Shown here one piece after another: positions 1-8,440 of a stretch of 64,000 nt of DNA. Positions within the stretch are counted from its first letter, which is position 1. Every line of letters starts with the position of its first letter. Under the pieces are notes generated by a model. The model was given only the letters and a program-made list of their open reading frames with translations. It was not told the origin of the DNA and did not search any database. Origin of the DNA: Tenacibaculum larymnensis (GTDB lineage: Bacteria; Bacteroidota; Bacteroidia; Flavobacteriales; Flavobacteriaceae); contig NZ_JAIWJY010000007.1 in NCBI RefSeq assembly GCF_028829235.1, forward strand, positions 1 to 64,000, given 5' to 3'. The translations under genes and the position numbers were made by a program.

Positions 1-2872
1 GTTCTATTTCATAACATCCACTAGCTGAAGTTAACTTTATATAATAAGTTCCACTAGTAGCTACTGCGTTAGGAGATGTCAGGGTATTTGTAGCAACTGA
101 ATCTGTCCAGTATGTTAACGTGCCCGCAGAACTGCTTCCGTTAACTCCATCTGTTACTGTGCTAGCCGTTAAATCAACAGTTGATGGGCTACATACTGAT
201 GCTGGATTCGTTATTATTAAAGTTGGTACAGCGTCTGTGTTTGCTGTAGCACTTGTTCCTACTCCTTGACCTTGTGTATTATTACCTCCATCAGCAGATC
301 CACCAGAATTAACTATATTAGGAACACCATCACTATCTACTCCTCCTGTTATTCTACCACCTGATAAGTCTGATATACCCACATTTTCATCTCCTTCTAT
401 AGCATCAAAACAACCATCATCATCTGAATCGGTATCTAAATAATCTGGAATATTATCATTATCCGTATCAACACAAGATGAATACACTTTTACTGCTCCA
501 CCAATTCTATCTGGTCCTGAACCATCTTGATTTATGACATTGAAATTATTTATTCCTGCTAAAAAAGAAATAGTATTAAAAGAAGAACCATCTCTGGGTT
601 GCATTAACTCTAAAGATGTAGAACTCGTTGATCGAGAACCATATACTGTAATATTTCCAGAAAAATCAATTTCGACCTTTAATCTTGGTATACCGTTAGT
701 ATTTGCTAACCATGGTGAACTCATTAAAGAATTATCTGAAGTAAATTCCATAATTACTTCTCCTGAATTAACAATATTCTCTAATTGTAATACATTATTT
801 GTATTTAATCCTCCGCCATTTATTTCTATCGCTACAGAGTTATCTACATAATAAAAATCAAATACCGCTGAAGAAACTGCTGATTGTGAAAAACTAGTAG
901 TACTTCCTCCATCACCTCCAAAAACAGCAAAATAATTAGTTGTACAGGCTCCTTCCGAAGAATCAAGAATACCATCGTTATCATCATCTAAGTCACAAAC
1001 ATCATTTATACCATCTGAATCTGCATCATTTGTATCAACTATTACTGTCACCACCGCTGTTGGAGAACTCTCACATGCTACTCCATTTTGCGTAGATATT
1101 GTAATCCTCCTAAACTGTGTTGTAACTGTTAAAGCAGTTGGATCATAAATCGATGATGTTTCTCCAGAAATAGTGCTCCAATTAGTTCCATCTTCACTCA
1201 TTTCCCATCGGTAACTTATTGTACCACTTCCACTACCATCTACATCGCTTGTAAATGCTACAGGGTTTCCTCCACTGCAAATTACTTGATCTCCTGCAAT
1301 GGTTCCTTCGGTAACTTCATCTTGAATTGTCACTACAACTGGCTCTATTTCATAACAACCACTAGCTGATGTTAGTTTTATATAATAAGTTCCACTGGTA
1401 GCAACCGCCGCAGGAGTTGCTAGAGTATTTGTAGCGGCAGCATCTGTCCAATATGTTAATGTTCCTGCTGTACTACTTCCATTAGTTCCATCAGTTACAT
1501 TATTTGCAGTTAAATCTACCGTATTTGAAAAACATACTGTTGGTGGTGGTGTAATGATTAAGTTTGGACTTGCATCAGCACTAAACACTAATTTTGAACC
1601 AACTCCTTGTCCTTCATCTCCACCTATATCTGCTGCCCCTCCTGAGTTTACTAAATTAGGAACTCCAAAATTTGTTATTCCTCCTGTTGAAAAAATATTT
1701 ATTCTATCATTTCCATCTAATTGAGACACCTCTACATTTTCATCTCCTTCAATAGCATCTGGGCAACCATCTCCATCTGAATCTACATCTAATCTATCAA
1801 CAAAAGCATCACCATCTGTATTTATATCTGCACAATTGGTATAACTAAAACTACTATATGAAACATTATCTACACCTAACCATCTTCCTCCTCCAAAATT
1901 AACACCGTGTATTTTTAAATACTGAGCATCAGAGTTAATAGTATAACTTTTTAATTCCTCTGTATTATTGTTATTAAATGTATATGTAGTAGAACTTGTA
2001 AAGCTTACTCCATCATATGACTCTTCTACTATCATTTGAACATTATTCCCTCCACTACTTCTATATTTCATAGCTTCAATAGTGATAGTTACTCCTGCAG
2101 GGATAACACTCCCTAGGTTAACTATGAGTTCTTCACTACTCGAATTCATCCATGCTAATTGATTATCAGATCCTATAGCATTACCCGGAGATGAAACACC
2201 AGTGGATGAAGTTGCACTAGATGCATTTGCTCCTGGTACATTTGTAGTTGTACAGCTTTGTTCATCTATATCTAGAATTCCATCATTATCATCATCTAAA
2301 TCATATACATCTGCGATATTATCTCCATCAGTGTCCTGAGAACAATTTGTTGTGGCCGTACTTCCTCCATCTGATAAAGTTATATTTGTAGGATCTCCAG
2401 AATAATTTGTAACTAAAAAAGCATAGTATTTACCAGAAGTTACTGTTGGTATATAAAAAGTAAAAAATGACTCGGGTTCATAATCACAATCTAGTGGTGT
2501 TGAATAAGAACCACATTGAGATAACATATCATTTATCGAGTCAAATGGCCCCCATATAGCCCCATCTACATCTACGTTATTAGAATTTGTTTGATTAATT
2601 ATTAAACTCCCCCCTGTACTCGCTTGAAAGAAAAACCATTTAGAATTGGGAGTAGAACTTAAACAACCATAATTGTTTCCTGGAGTAATATCTCTAGCAG
2701 AACCTCCTGAAGTTTCTGCTGTATAAGTCTGAGTAGTACCAATACAAACTGGTGTAAAATCTGAAATTACACTACAGTCTTGTCCATAAAACTCTACCGA
2801 AAACAAAAGAGTTAACACTAAAAAGAAGACCTTCTTATATGTACTGATTTTAGAAACGTAGCTTTCCCCCAT
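1..2872 (-). CDS. Large secreted multi-repeat surface protein with TSP3-like calcium motifs (N-terminal part)
   Basis: The reading frame is open from an ATG at 2872 to the window edge, so 957 residues are visible and the C-terminus is missing. Residues 1-31 form a signal peptide ending near EFYGQ. Four Asp-rich thrombospondin type 3-like stretches lie near residues 178-204, 351-380, 621-641 and 798-826 (for example DLDDDNDGILD). Between the first two is a discoidin-like beta-sandwich region, and around 400-600 are Ig-like segments ending in TYYIKLTSASGCYEIEPV. The Ig/TSP3 block recurs with a spacing of 1341 bases (447 residues), in frame. In Flavobacteriia such proteins are usually exported by the type IX system and end in a sorting domain, but that end is outside the window. 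Probable adhesin or matrix protein; no enzyme motif was seen. Confidence 0.85.
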   Translation of the reverse strand, partial: MGESYVSKISTYKKVFFLVLTLLFSVEFYGQDCSVISDFTPVCIGTTQTYTAETSGGSARDITPGNNYGCLSSTPNSKWFFFQASTGGSLIINQTNSNNVDVDGAIWGPFDSINDMLSQCGSYSTPLDCDYEPESFFTFYIPTVTSGKYYAFLVTNYSGDPTNITLSDGGSTATTNCSQDTDGDNIADVYDLDDDNDGILDIDEQSCTTTNVPGANASSATSSTGVSSPGNAIGSDNQLAWMNSSSEELIVNLGSVIPAGVTITIEAMKYRSSGGNNVQMIVEESYDGVSFTSSTTYTFNNNNTEELKSYTINSDAQYLKIHGVNFGGGRWLGVDNVSYSSFSYTNCADINTDGDAFVDRLDVDSDGDGCPDAIEGDENVEVSQLDGNDRINIFSTGGITNFGVPNLVNSGGAADIGGDEGQGVGSKLVFSADASPNLIITPPPTVCFSNTVDLTANNVTDGTNGSSTAGTLTYWTDAAATNTLATPAAVATSGTYYIKLTSASGCYEIEPVVVTIQDEVTEGTIAGDQVICSGGNPVAFTSDVDGSGSGTISYRWEMSEDGTNWSTISGETSSIYDPTALTVTTQFRRITISTQNGVACESSPTAVVTVIVDTNDADSDGINDVCDLDDDNDGILDSSEGACTTNYFAVFGGDGGSTTSFSQSAVSSAVFDFYYVDNSVAIEINGGGLNTNNVLQLENIVNSGEVIMEFTSDNSLMSSPWLANTNGIPRLKVEIDFSGNITVYGSRSTSSTSLELMQPRDGSSFNTISFLAGINNFNVINQDGSGPDRIGGAVKVYSSCVDTDNDNIPDYLDTDSDDDGCFDAIEGDENVGISDLSGGRITGGVDSDGVPNIVNSGGSADGGNNTQGQGVGTSATANTDAVPTLIITNPASVCSPSTVDLTASTVTDGVNGSSSAGTLTYWTDSVATNTLTSPNAVATSGTYYIKLTSASGCYEIE

Positions 2873-3253
2873 ATTAATACATTTTATTTTATATACAATG
2901 TTGTACCCCAAAATTCTTCGAGGCTATTTATTTTTTAATAAACAATATGGTGGGATATAAAAAACCCCACACAAAAACGTTAAGTTGCTCTTTTACAACT
3001 TATTTCTTGTGGGGGGCTTCTAATTATTTTCAGTGTGCAAAAGTAAACTATTTTTACTTCCACTAAAACATTAGACGTAAAATTAACAATTTAGGTCACA
3101 TTATAGATAAAAAAAACACACTAGTGATAACCTATAAATAAAACCTATTTTAAAAACTCTCTAGAAACGCTTTATAAAGACTTAATTTCTAATAAGAATA
3201 TTCTCTAGCAAAGAAATAAAAAAACGTCTTAAATACAAACAAAAAAGACTTTA
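2873..3253. other. Intergenic region, 381 bases
   Basis: No protein-coding frame could be supported. It holds the two-tier hairpin at 2961-3020 and, nearer the surface-protein start, an AT-rich stretch that should contain that gene's promoter. A short T-rich stretch just after the cysteine desulfurase stop may end its transcript. Nothing else stands out. Confidence 0.5.
2961..3020 (-). terminator. Two-tier hairpin with U-run; terminator or end of a small leader RNA
   Basis: Read on the minus strand, an outer stem (CCCCACA at 2965-2971 with TGTGGGG at 3008-3014) encloses an inner stem (TAAGTTG 2981-2987 with CAACTTA 2996-3002) and is followed by six T. It lies between the cysteine desulfurase gene and the start of the large surface protein. 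A TACTTTTG box, matching the flavobacterial -7 consensus TAnnTTTG, stands about 25 bases upstream on the same strand, so this may be the end of a short separate RNA or an attenuator rather than just the terminator of the upstream gene. Confidence 0.55.
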
Positions 3254-4387
3254 TTATTTTTTTAGTACTTTTTTTAACTGACTAAGTACATAATCAACTT
3301 CATCGAATGTGTTTAATTTACTAAAAGAAAACCGTACAGATGTTTTCTTTTCTTCATTTTCACCTAAAAACTCCTGTAACACATGAGACCCTTTACTACT
3401 TCCACTTTGACAAGCACTACCTCCAGAAACTGCTACTCCAGACAAATCTAAATTAAATAACAACATTTTATCTTCAATAGGAAATTGTAAGTTCAATATT
3501 GTATAACTTGTTTTTTCTACAGATTCTCCATTAATCTCAATACCAGGTATTAATTCTTTTACTTTAGCTACAAAGTACTTTTTTAACCCTAAAATATACT
3601 CTTTATCTTTTCCTAAATCTTCATAAGCTATAGTTAACGCTTTTTCCATACCAACTATGGAGTGTACATTTTCTGTACTTGACCTAGCTCCTTTTTCTTG
3701 CTCTCCTCCATGCAACATTGGTAGTATTCCTATACCTTTTTTAAAATAAGCAAATCCTACTCCTTTAGGTCCATGAAATTTATGAGCGCTTGCTGCAATA
3801 AAATCTATTGGTGTTTTTTGTAAGTCTATATCATAATGTCCTATGGCTTGTACTGTATCTGAATGAAAATACGCTTCATGTTCTTTACATAATGCTACCA
3901 CATCTTCTATAGGCAGTAAATTACCTATCTCGTTATTTACATACATTAAACTCACCAAAGTTTTTTTCTTTGATTTATTTAGTAAGTCCCCCAGACTCTC
4001 CATTGAAACAGTTCCGTTTTCATTTACCCTAACATAATCTACAGTTATTTTGTATTCTCTTTCTAAAAACTTAACTGTATTTAAAACTGCATGGTGCTCT
4101 ATCTTAGAAGTAATAATTCTTTCAACTCCTAAATTTAAAACTGCATTAAATAAAATTAGATTGTCTGCTTCTGTTCCTCCAGCTGTAAAAATAATTTCAC
4201 TTGAAGACACATTAAAATGTTTTGCTATATTTTTTCTGGCTGTTTCTACCGCAGCTTTAGCTTTCCTACCATATTGATGAGTAGATGATGGGTTACCAAA
4301 ATTTGTTAACATTGATTGTTGAACAGCTTCAATAACTTCAGGCAACATAGGTGTTGTTGCTGCATTGTCTAAGTAAACAGATTTCAT
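3254..4387 (-). CDS. Cysteine desulfurase (IscS/NifS family)
   Basis: This PLP enzyme removes sulfur from cysteine to give alanine and a persulfide used for Fe-S clusters and tRNA thiolation, in the cytosol. The 377 residues span the family length. LDNAATT is at 6-12, the His pair at 98-99, Asp177 in HSDTVQ, the PLP lysine is K203 in SAHKFHGPKG, and the catalytic cysteine is C326 in SGGSACQSGSSKGSHVL. The long Cys loop resembles group I (IscS/NifS) enzymes. No isc or suf genes are adjacent, so which sulfur acceptor it serves cannot be told from context. The gene to the right (Smr protein) is on the same strand, 46 bases upstream. Confidence 0.93.
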   Translation of the reverse strand: MKSVYLDNAATTPMLPEVIEAVQQSMLTNFGNPSSTHQYGRKAKAAVETARKNIAKHFNVSSSEIIFTAGGTEADNLILFNAVLNLGVERIITSKIEHHAVLNTVKFLEREYKITVDYVRVNENGTVSMESLGDLLNKSKKKTLVSLMYVNNEIGNLLPIEDVVALCKEHEAYFHSDTVQAIGHYDIDLQKTPIDFIAASAHKFHGPKGVGFAYFKKGIGILPMLHGGEQEKGARSSTENVHSIVGMEKALTIAYEDLGKDKEYILGLKKYFVAKVKELIPGIEINGESVEKTSYTILNLQFPIEDKMLLFNLDLSGVAVSGGSACQSGSSKGSHVLQEFLGENEEKKTSVRFSFSKLNTFDEVDYVLSQLKKVLKK

Positions 4388-4433
4388 AGGGCAAAAATAA
4401 GGTTTTCTTTCTGATAGTTAAGCTTTCAAAAAA

Positions 4434-4979
4434 TTACTGATTTTGAAAAATATATACCTCGGTAGCTCCTTGTCCATACTTTTGATAAGAAGCATCATAA
4501 TATTTAACTGGATAGTTATTTAACAAGTATTGTAACTCTGTTTTTAAAACCCCATCTCCTACTCCATGTATTAAAACTAGTTTTGATATTCTTTTAGATA
4601 TACAATATTCTAATTTATGTTTTGCTGTATTGATTTGTATTGATAAAATATCAAAATTATCCATTCCTCTTGTAGACTTAACCAACTTTTCAGCATGTAA
4701 ATCTACTTCCATTACTATTTCTTTTTTATCTTTTACAAAAGATGTTTTTTTCTTCTTTTCTTTGGATTGAATTTTTGCTTTTAGCATTGGATTATTGATG
4801 TCAGAATACTTGCTTAACTCATTTTGATCCACTTCAACTTTTACCAATTCTTTCCTAAGAAAACAATACTCCATTCCGTCCTCATCTTTAACAAAAACCT
4901 CTTCATTTTTAATTTTTGTTACAAATCCTCTAATATCAGCATCAATTACTGCCACTTTATTACCGATTTCTAAACACAT
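4434..4979 (-). CDS. DUF2027/Smr domain protein
   Basis: 181 residues. The N-terminal half is a small beta-rich region of the DUF2027 kind, then a basic Lys-rich linker (near 75-90), then a C-terminal Smr domain (about 95-181) with VDLHAEKL and the HGVGDG loop that define the fold also found at the end of MutS2. Smr domains often have nuclease or nucleic-acid-binding activity; stand-alone ones in other bacteria act on collided ribosomes or on DNA, but the role of this flavobacterial form is not settled. It is transcribed just ahead of the cysteine desulfurase. Confidence 0.85.
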   Translation of the reverse strand: MCLEIGNKVAVIDADIRGFVTKIKNEEVFVKDEDGMEYCFLRKELVKVEVDQNELSKYSDINNPMLKAKIQSKEKKKKTSFVKDKKEIVMEVDLHAEKLVKSTRGMDNFDILSIQINTAKHKLEYCISKRISKLVLIHGVGDGVLKTELQYLLNNYPVKYYDASYQKYGQGATEVYIFQNQ

Positions 4980-5019
4980 CCTTAACCTTTATTTAATTAG
5001 CTAAAAGGGTATTAGCTTG

Positions 5020-5027
5020 TATTTTTG
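5020..5027 (+). promoter_or_regulatory. Candidate -7 promoter box
   Basis: TATTTTTG matches the Bacteroidota -7 consensus TAnnTTTG and lies 36 bases before the ATG of the phosphatase-like gene. No clear -33 TTG was found at the usual spacing, so this is a motif match only. Confidence 0.4.
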
Positions 5028-5062
5028 CAAATAATTACACTCTGCAAAAGAACTGCAAATAA

Positions 5063-5698
5063 ATGATAAACACTAAGAATATTAATACAAAAATTTTCTT
5101 TGAGGAAGCAAGAAAAGAGTTAATCCTTACTGAAGAGCGAAAAGATTTATTACTTGAAATAGCTGATACTATTCTTGAAGAGTATCTTGATAGAGAGAAA
5201 ATAAATTTAAACTTTATTTGTACTCATAATTCTCGTAGAAGTCAATTAGCACAAGTATGGAGTTTCTTTGCTATTGAATATTTCAACTTAAAGAATATGT
5301 TTACTTATTCTGGCGGAACAGAAACTACTTCTTTCCATAGAAATACTGTGAAATGCTTACAAAAAACTGGTTTTACTTTTAGTGTAGTTGATTTTTCTCA
5401 TCAAAACCCAAGATATTTGGTTTCCTTTAACGGAACTAAAAAATCTATCTTAGGTTTTTCTAAACTATATGATCATCCTCAAAACAGTTATCCTTTTGTC
5501 GCTATAACTACTTGTGATAATGCTGACCAAAACTGTCCGTATATTCCCGATGCTATTGAGCGTTTTCACTTACCTTATAACGACCCTAAAGCATCAGACA
5601 ATACTGATTTAACTGAAGAAACATATCTAGAAACAAGCAAACAAATTGCTGGTGAGTTGTTTTTTATTTTTGAAAATATTCAACAAAAATTATCTTAG
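5063..5698 (+). CDS. Low-molecular-weight protein tyrosine phosphatase / arsenate reductase-like protein
   Basis: 211 residues. The P-loop CTHNSRRSQ (Cys near residue 53) gives the CX5R(S/T) signature of the LMW phosphatase fold, also used by thioredoxin-linked ArsC. The Asp of YNDPKA near 173 is placed as the general acid of the DP loop. Two further cysteines (TTCDNADQNCP) lie before it, as in ArsC-like members that reduce arsenate by a cysteine relay. There is no arsR or arsB next door, so the substrate is open: phosphotyrosine or arsenate. It stands alone on the plus strand and converges on the PPK2 genes with only 3 bases between. Confidence 0.8.
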   Translation: MINTKNINTKIFFEEARKELILTEERKDLLLEIADTILEEYLDREKINLNFICTHNSRRSQLAQVWSFFAIEYFNLKNMFTYSGGTETTSFHRNTVKCLQKTGFTFSVVDFSHQNPRYLVSFNGTKKSILGFSKLYDHPQNSYPFVAITTCDNADQNCPYIPDAIERFHLPYNDPKASDNTDLTEETYLETSKQIAGELFFIFENIQQKLS

Positions 5699-5701
5699 TT
5701 T

Positions 5702-6481
5702 TTATACCTCTATACTTTTATCGTAAGGTATTCTTTCTAGTATGTAATTAATCACATTTATTCTTGCTATTGTTTTTCTATTTGCTCGAATAACTTTCCA
5801 AGGAGATATTTCTGTGTTTGTTTTTGAAAACATGGCCTTTTTGTATTCTGTATAATCATCCCAAAGCTCTTGAGCTTTTTCATCTACAGGTGTCATTTTC
5901 CATTGTTTTAATGGATTGTTCTTTATATCATTAAATCGTTTCGCTTGTTCCTTTTTGTTGATAGACATGTAAATTTTCACCAAACGAATACCTGATTCTA
6001 AGATCATACGTTCAAAATCATTTACCTGATTCATAAAAATCTCATATTCTTCTTGCGTACAAAAACCATTAACAGGTTCAACAACCGCTCGATTATACCA
6101 GCTTCTATCAAAAAAAACTATTTCTCCTGCTTTAGGAAACTGCTCTACATATCGCTGAAAATACCACTGAGTTTTTTGATCTTCATTTGGTTTTGGAAGT
6201 GCTACAATTCGCATATGACGAGGATTAATACGCTCTGTTATTCTACGTATTGCTCCACCTTTTCCTGCAGCATCTCTTCCTTCAAAAATTACAATTATTC
6301 GTTCATTTTCTTTTATTGCCCAAGCCTGTAAACGAATTATTTCAACTTGTAATTTTTTTAGTTTTCTTTCATAATCAACATATCGAATTGCTCTTTCTAA
6401 ATTAAAAGATTTCGACAATAAAGCTTTTAAACCTCTTGTTGTATTTAGTTTATTTACGTCTCTTTGAGTTAACTTTCCCAT
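5702..6481 (-). CDS. Polyphosphate kinase 2 family protein (copy A)
   Basis: PPK2 enzymes move phosphate between polyphosphate and nucleotides. The 259 residues hold Walker A GRDAAGKG (68-75), Walker B IVFFDRSWYNR (D125), and a lid region near RFNDIKNNPLKQWK. Length and GRDAAGKGG wording fit the one-domain class I type, which usually acts on nucleoside diphosphates. It follows copy B with only two bases between the genes, so the two are surely cotranscribed. The pair share all active-site motifs but differ widely elsewhere, so this is an old duplication. Direction of reaction (GTP/ATP synthesis or polyP synthesis) cannot be read from sequence. Confidence 0.92.
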   Translation of the reverse strand: MGKLTQRDVNKLNTTRGLKALLSKSFNLERAIRYVDYERKLKKLQVEIIRLQAWAIKENERIIVIFEGRDAAGKGGAIRRITERINPRHMRIVALPKPNEDQKTQWYFQRYVEQFPKAGEIVFFDRSWYNRAVVEPVNGFCTQEEYEIFMNQVNDFERMILESGIRLVKIYMSINKKEQAKRFNDIKNNPLKQWKMTPVDEKAQELWDDYTEYKKAMFSKTNTEISPWKVIRANRKTIARINVINYILERIPYDKSIEV

Positions 6482-6483
6482 TC

Positions 6484-7377
6484 TTAATCTAAATGTTTTA
6501 CTGAACGATAATAACGCATTACAATATTTGGATCTGGTGTTAAAATCGTTTGAGCTTCTTCTTTTCCTTCGTAATCAAATTGAGATAGCACATGACGCAT
6601 ACACTCAACTCTTGCTTCTTTTTTATTATTCGTTTTTACTACTATCCACGGACTGTAAGCTGTATGTGTTTTACTAAACATTTCGTTTTTATAGTAACTA
6701 TATCTATCCCATAATTCTTGCCCTCTTTTATCTACAGGACTAAACTTCCAACGTTTTAATGGGTTGTTATTTCGAGAATTGAAACGACGTAATTGCTCAT
6801 CTTTTGAAATTGAAAGCCAAAACTTTATAACCACCACCCCATCTTCATATAACATATGTTCAAACTCTGGTACTTGCACCAAAAAATTCTGATACTGATC
6901 ATCGGTACAAAACCCCATTACAGGCTCTACTACTGCTCTATTATACCAGCTACGATCAAAAAAAACTATTTCACCTGGATTTGGTAATTCTTTAATATAA
7001 CGCTGAAAATACCATTGTCCTTTTTCTACTTCTGTAGGTTTATTTAAAGCTACCAAACGAGTAGAACGCGGGTTCATATGCTCCATAAAACGTCGAATAC
7101 TTCCTCCTTTCCCTGCTGCGTCTCTTCCTTCAAAAATTACTGCTACTCTTTTTTTATTTTTCGCAATCCATCGTTGAAGTTTTACCAATTCTATCTGTAA
7201 TTTCCTTAACTCTTCTTCATAATCTAACTTAACCTTAACCTTACTTATAGAAATTCCCTTTTCTTTAATTATAGCCAACAACTCTTTATTAGTTGAAACA
7301 TTTTCAAAATCTTCAATTGTTAATACAGGTTCTTCTTTCATAAGTCTATTAATTATTCTTCTTAATAATTTAACCAA
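6484..7377 (-). CDS. Polyphosphate kinase 2 family protein (copy B)
   Basis: 297 residues, first gene of the two-gene PPK2 unit. Walker A GRDAAGKG is at 84-91, Walker B ends in D141 of VFFDRSWYNRAVVEPV, and the lid holds RFNSRNNNPLKRWKFSPVD. About 35 extra N-terminal residues compared with copy A precede the kinase core. The divergent LpxR-like gene starts 33 bases away on the other strand, so both promoters are packed into that short gap. A heterodimer with copy A is possible but unproven. Confidence 0.92.
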   Translation of the reverse strand: MVKLLRRIINRLMKEEPVLTIEDFENVSTNKELLAIIKEKGISISKVKVKLDYEEELRKLQIELVKLQRWIAKNKKRVAVIFEGRDAAGKGGSIRRFMEHMNPRSTRLVALNKPTEVEKGQWYFQRYIKELPNPGEIVFFDRSWYNRAVVEPVMGFCTDDQYQNFLVQVPEFEHMLYEDGVVVIKFWLSISKDEQLRRFNSRNNNPLKRWKFSPVDKRGQELWDRYSYYKNEMFSKTHTAYSPWIVVKTNNKKEARVECMRHVLSQFDYEGKEEAQTILTPDPNIVMRYYRSVKHLD

Positions 7378-7409
7378 GGTTGTGCTAAAATAATACGATA
7401 TTTACAGCT

Positions 7410-8354
7410 ATGAAAAAAAATATACTACTTTTATTTATCTTACTTTCTCTTCCTTCTTTCTCACAACGCAAATACGCTAAAGAGTTTAGTTTTATAAATG
7501 ATAATGATTTATACACCTCTACTTACCAAGACAGATATTATACCAATGGAGCTTTTTTAACATACCGCTTTCTAAGCAAACAACAGGTAGAAAACCTTGA
7601 TAAAAAAATATATGAAATTCAATTAGGGCATCATATGTACACCCCTTATAAAGCTATCGTAGAAACCGTTGAAGAACATGATCGTCCCTTTGCTGGTTAT
7701 TTATTTGGTAGCTTTGGTATAAACAGGTTTTTCAAGAATGAATCTATTTTAAAAACATCCATACAAATAGGTGTCATCGGTTCATCTTCTTTAAGCAAAG
7801 AACTGCAAGGCGTTATTCATAAAATGTATGGTTTTAGAGAAGCTACTGGATGGGAGTACCAAATAAAAGATGCTTTTGCTCTTAACTTAAAGGCTGATTA
7901 TATAAAAAAAATAACTAAAGACAATGTTTTTGATCTTAATTGGACTAACTCTGCCAGGTTAGGTACTGTTTATACTGATTTATCAACCGGTCTATACACT
8001 CGTATTGGTTTCATACCTTTAGAAAGTATCATTAACTCTATTGCTTTTCACGGAAATCTAAATAATCAAAACACGAACTTCGAGAATAAAGCTGAAGTCT
8101 TTTTATACTTAAAACCAATGATACATTATGTAGCCTATGACGCCACTATAGAAGGTAGCTTTTTAAATGACAATAGTCCTGTTACATTTGACGTAGAACC
8201 TTTTAAGTTTACAACAGAGTTTGGAATTCGTTTTACAAGTAATCGTTTTAATTTTGGTTATGCTATAAATTATCATACTAAAAAACTTAAAAGTTTGCGT
8301 GTTCCTAAAGGGAATTTTTACGGCACAATACAGTTAAATTATCAGTTTAATTAA
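7410..8354 (+). CDS. LpxR family (DUF2219) outer membrane protein, putative lipid A deacylase
   Basis: 314 residues with a signal peptide ending near LPSFSQ. The N-terminal segment FSFINDNDLYTSTYQDRYYTNG and the later HDRPFAGYLFGSF are the hallmark patches of the LpxR/DUF2219 beta-barrel family; in Salmonella LpxR the Asn and Asp of this first patch and nearby residues form the calcium-dependent site that removes the 3'-acyloxyacyl chain of lipid A. The rest alternates short amphipathic strands, and the protein ends in an aromatic-containing strand (LNYQFN). Activity on lipid A is inferred from family only. Confidence 0.85.
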   Translation: MKKNILLLFILLSLPSFSQRKYAKEFSFINDNDLYTSTYQDRYYTNGAFLTYRFLSKQQVENLDKKIYEIQLGHHMYTPYKAIVETVEEHDRPFAGYLFGSFGINRFFKNESILKTSIQIGVIGSSSLSKELQGVIHKMYGFREATGWEYQIKDAFALNLKADYIKKITKDNVFDLNWTNSARLGTVYTDLSTGLYTRIGFIPLESIINSIAFHGNLNNQNTNFENKAEVFLYLKPMIHYVAYDATIEGSFLNDNSPVTFDVEPFKFTTEFGIRFTSNRFNFGYAINYHTKKLKSLRVPKGNFYGTIQLNYQFN

Positions 8355-8404
8355 GCTTATTGCACACCCATAAAAAAATAATTTTTAAAATCATCAAATT
8401 AAGA

Positions 8405-8412
8405 TATATTTG
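8405..8412 (+). promoter_or_regulatory. Candidate -7 promoter box of dnaN
   Basis: TATATTTG fits TAnnTTTG exactly and sits 28 bases before the dnaN ATG. A -33 TTG at standard spacing was not clear. Confidence 0.5.
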
Positions 8413-8440
8413 TAAGTCTAATAAATAGAAAAATTACTAA

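Noticed and set aside
534..851. 105-residue plus-strand frame inside the surface protein
   Set aside because: It is antisense to a clear repeat-protein frame with signal peptide and TSP3 motifs; no family features.
5063..5698. Arsenic resistance operon
   Set aside because: Two ArsC-like folds occur (5.1 kb and 49.2 kb) but they are unlinked and no arsR, arsB or acr3 gene is near either one.
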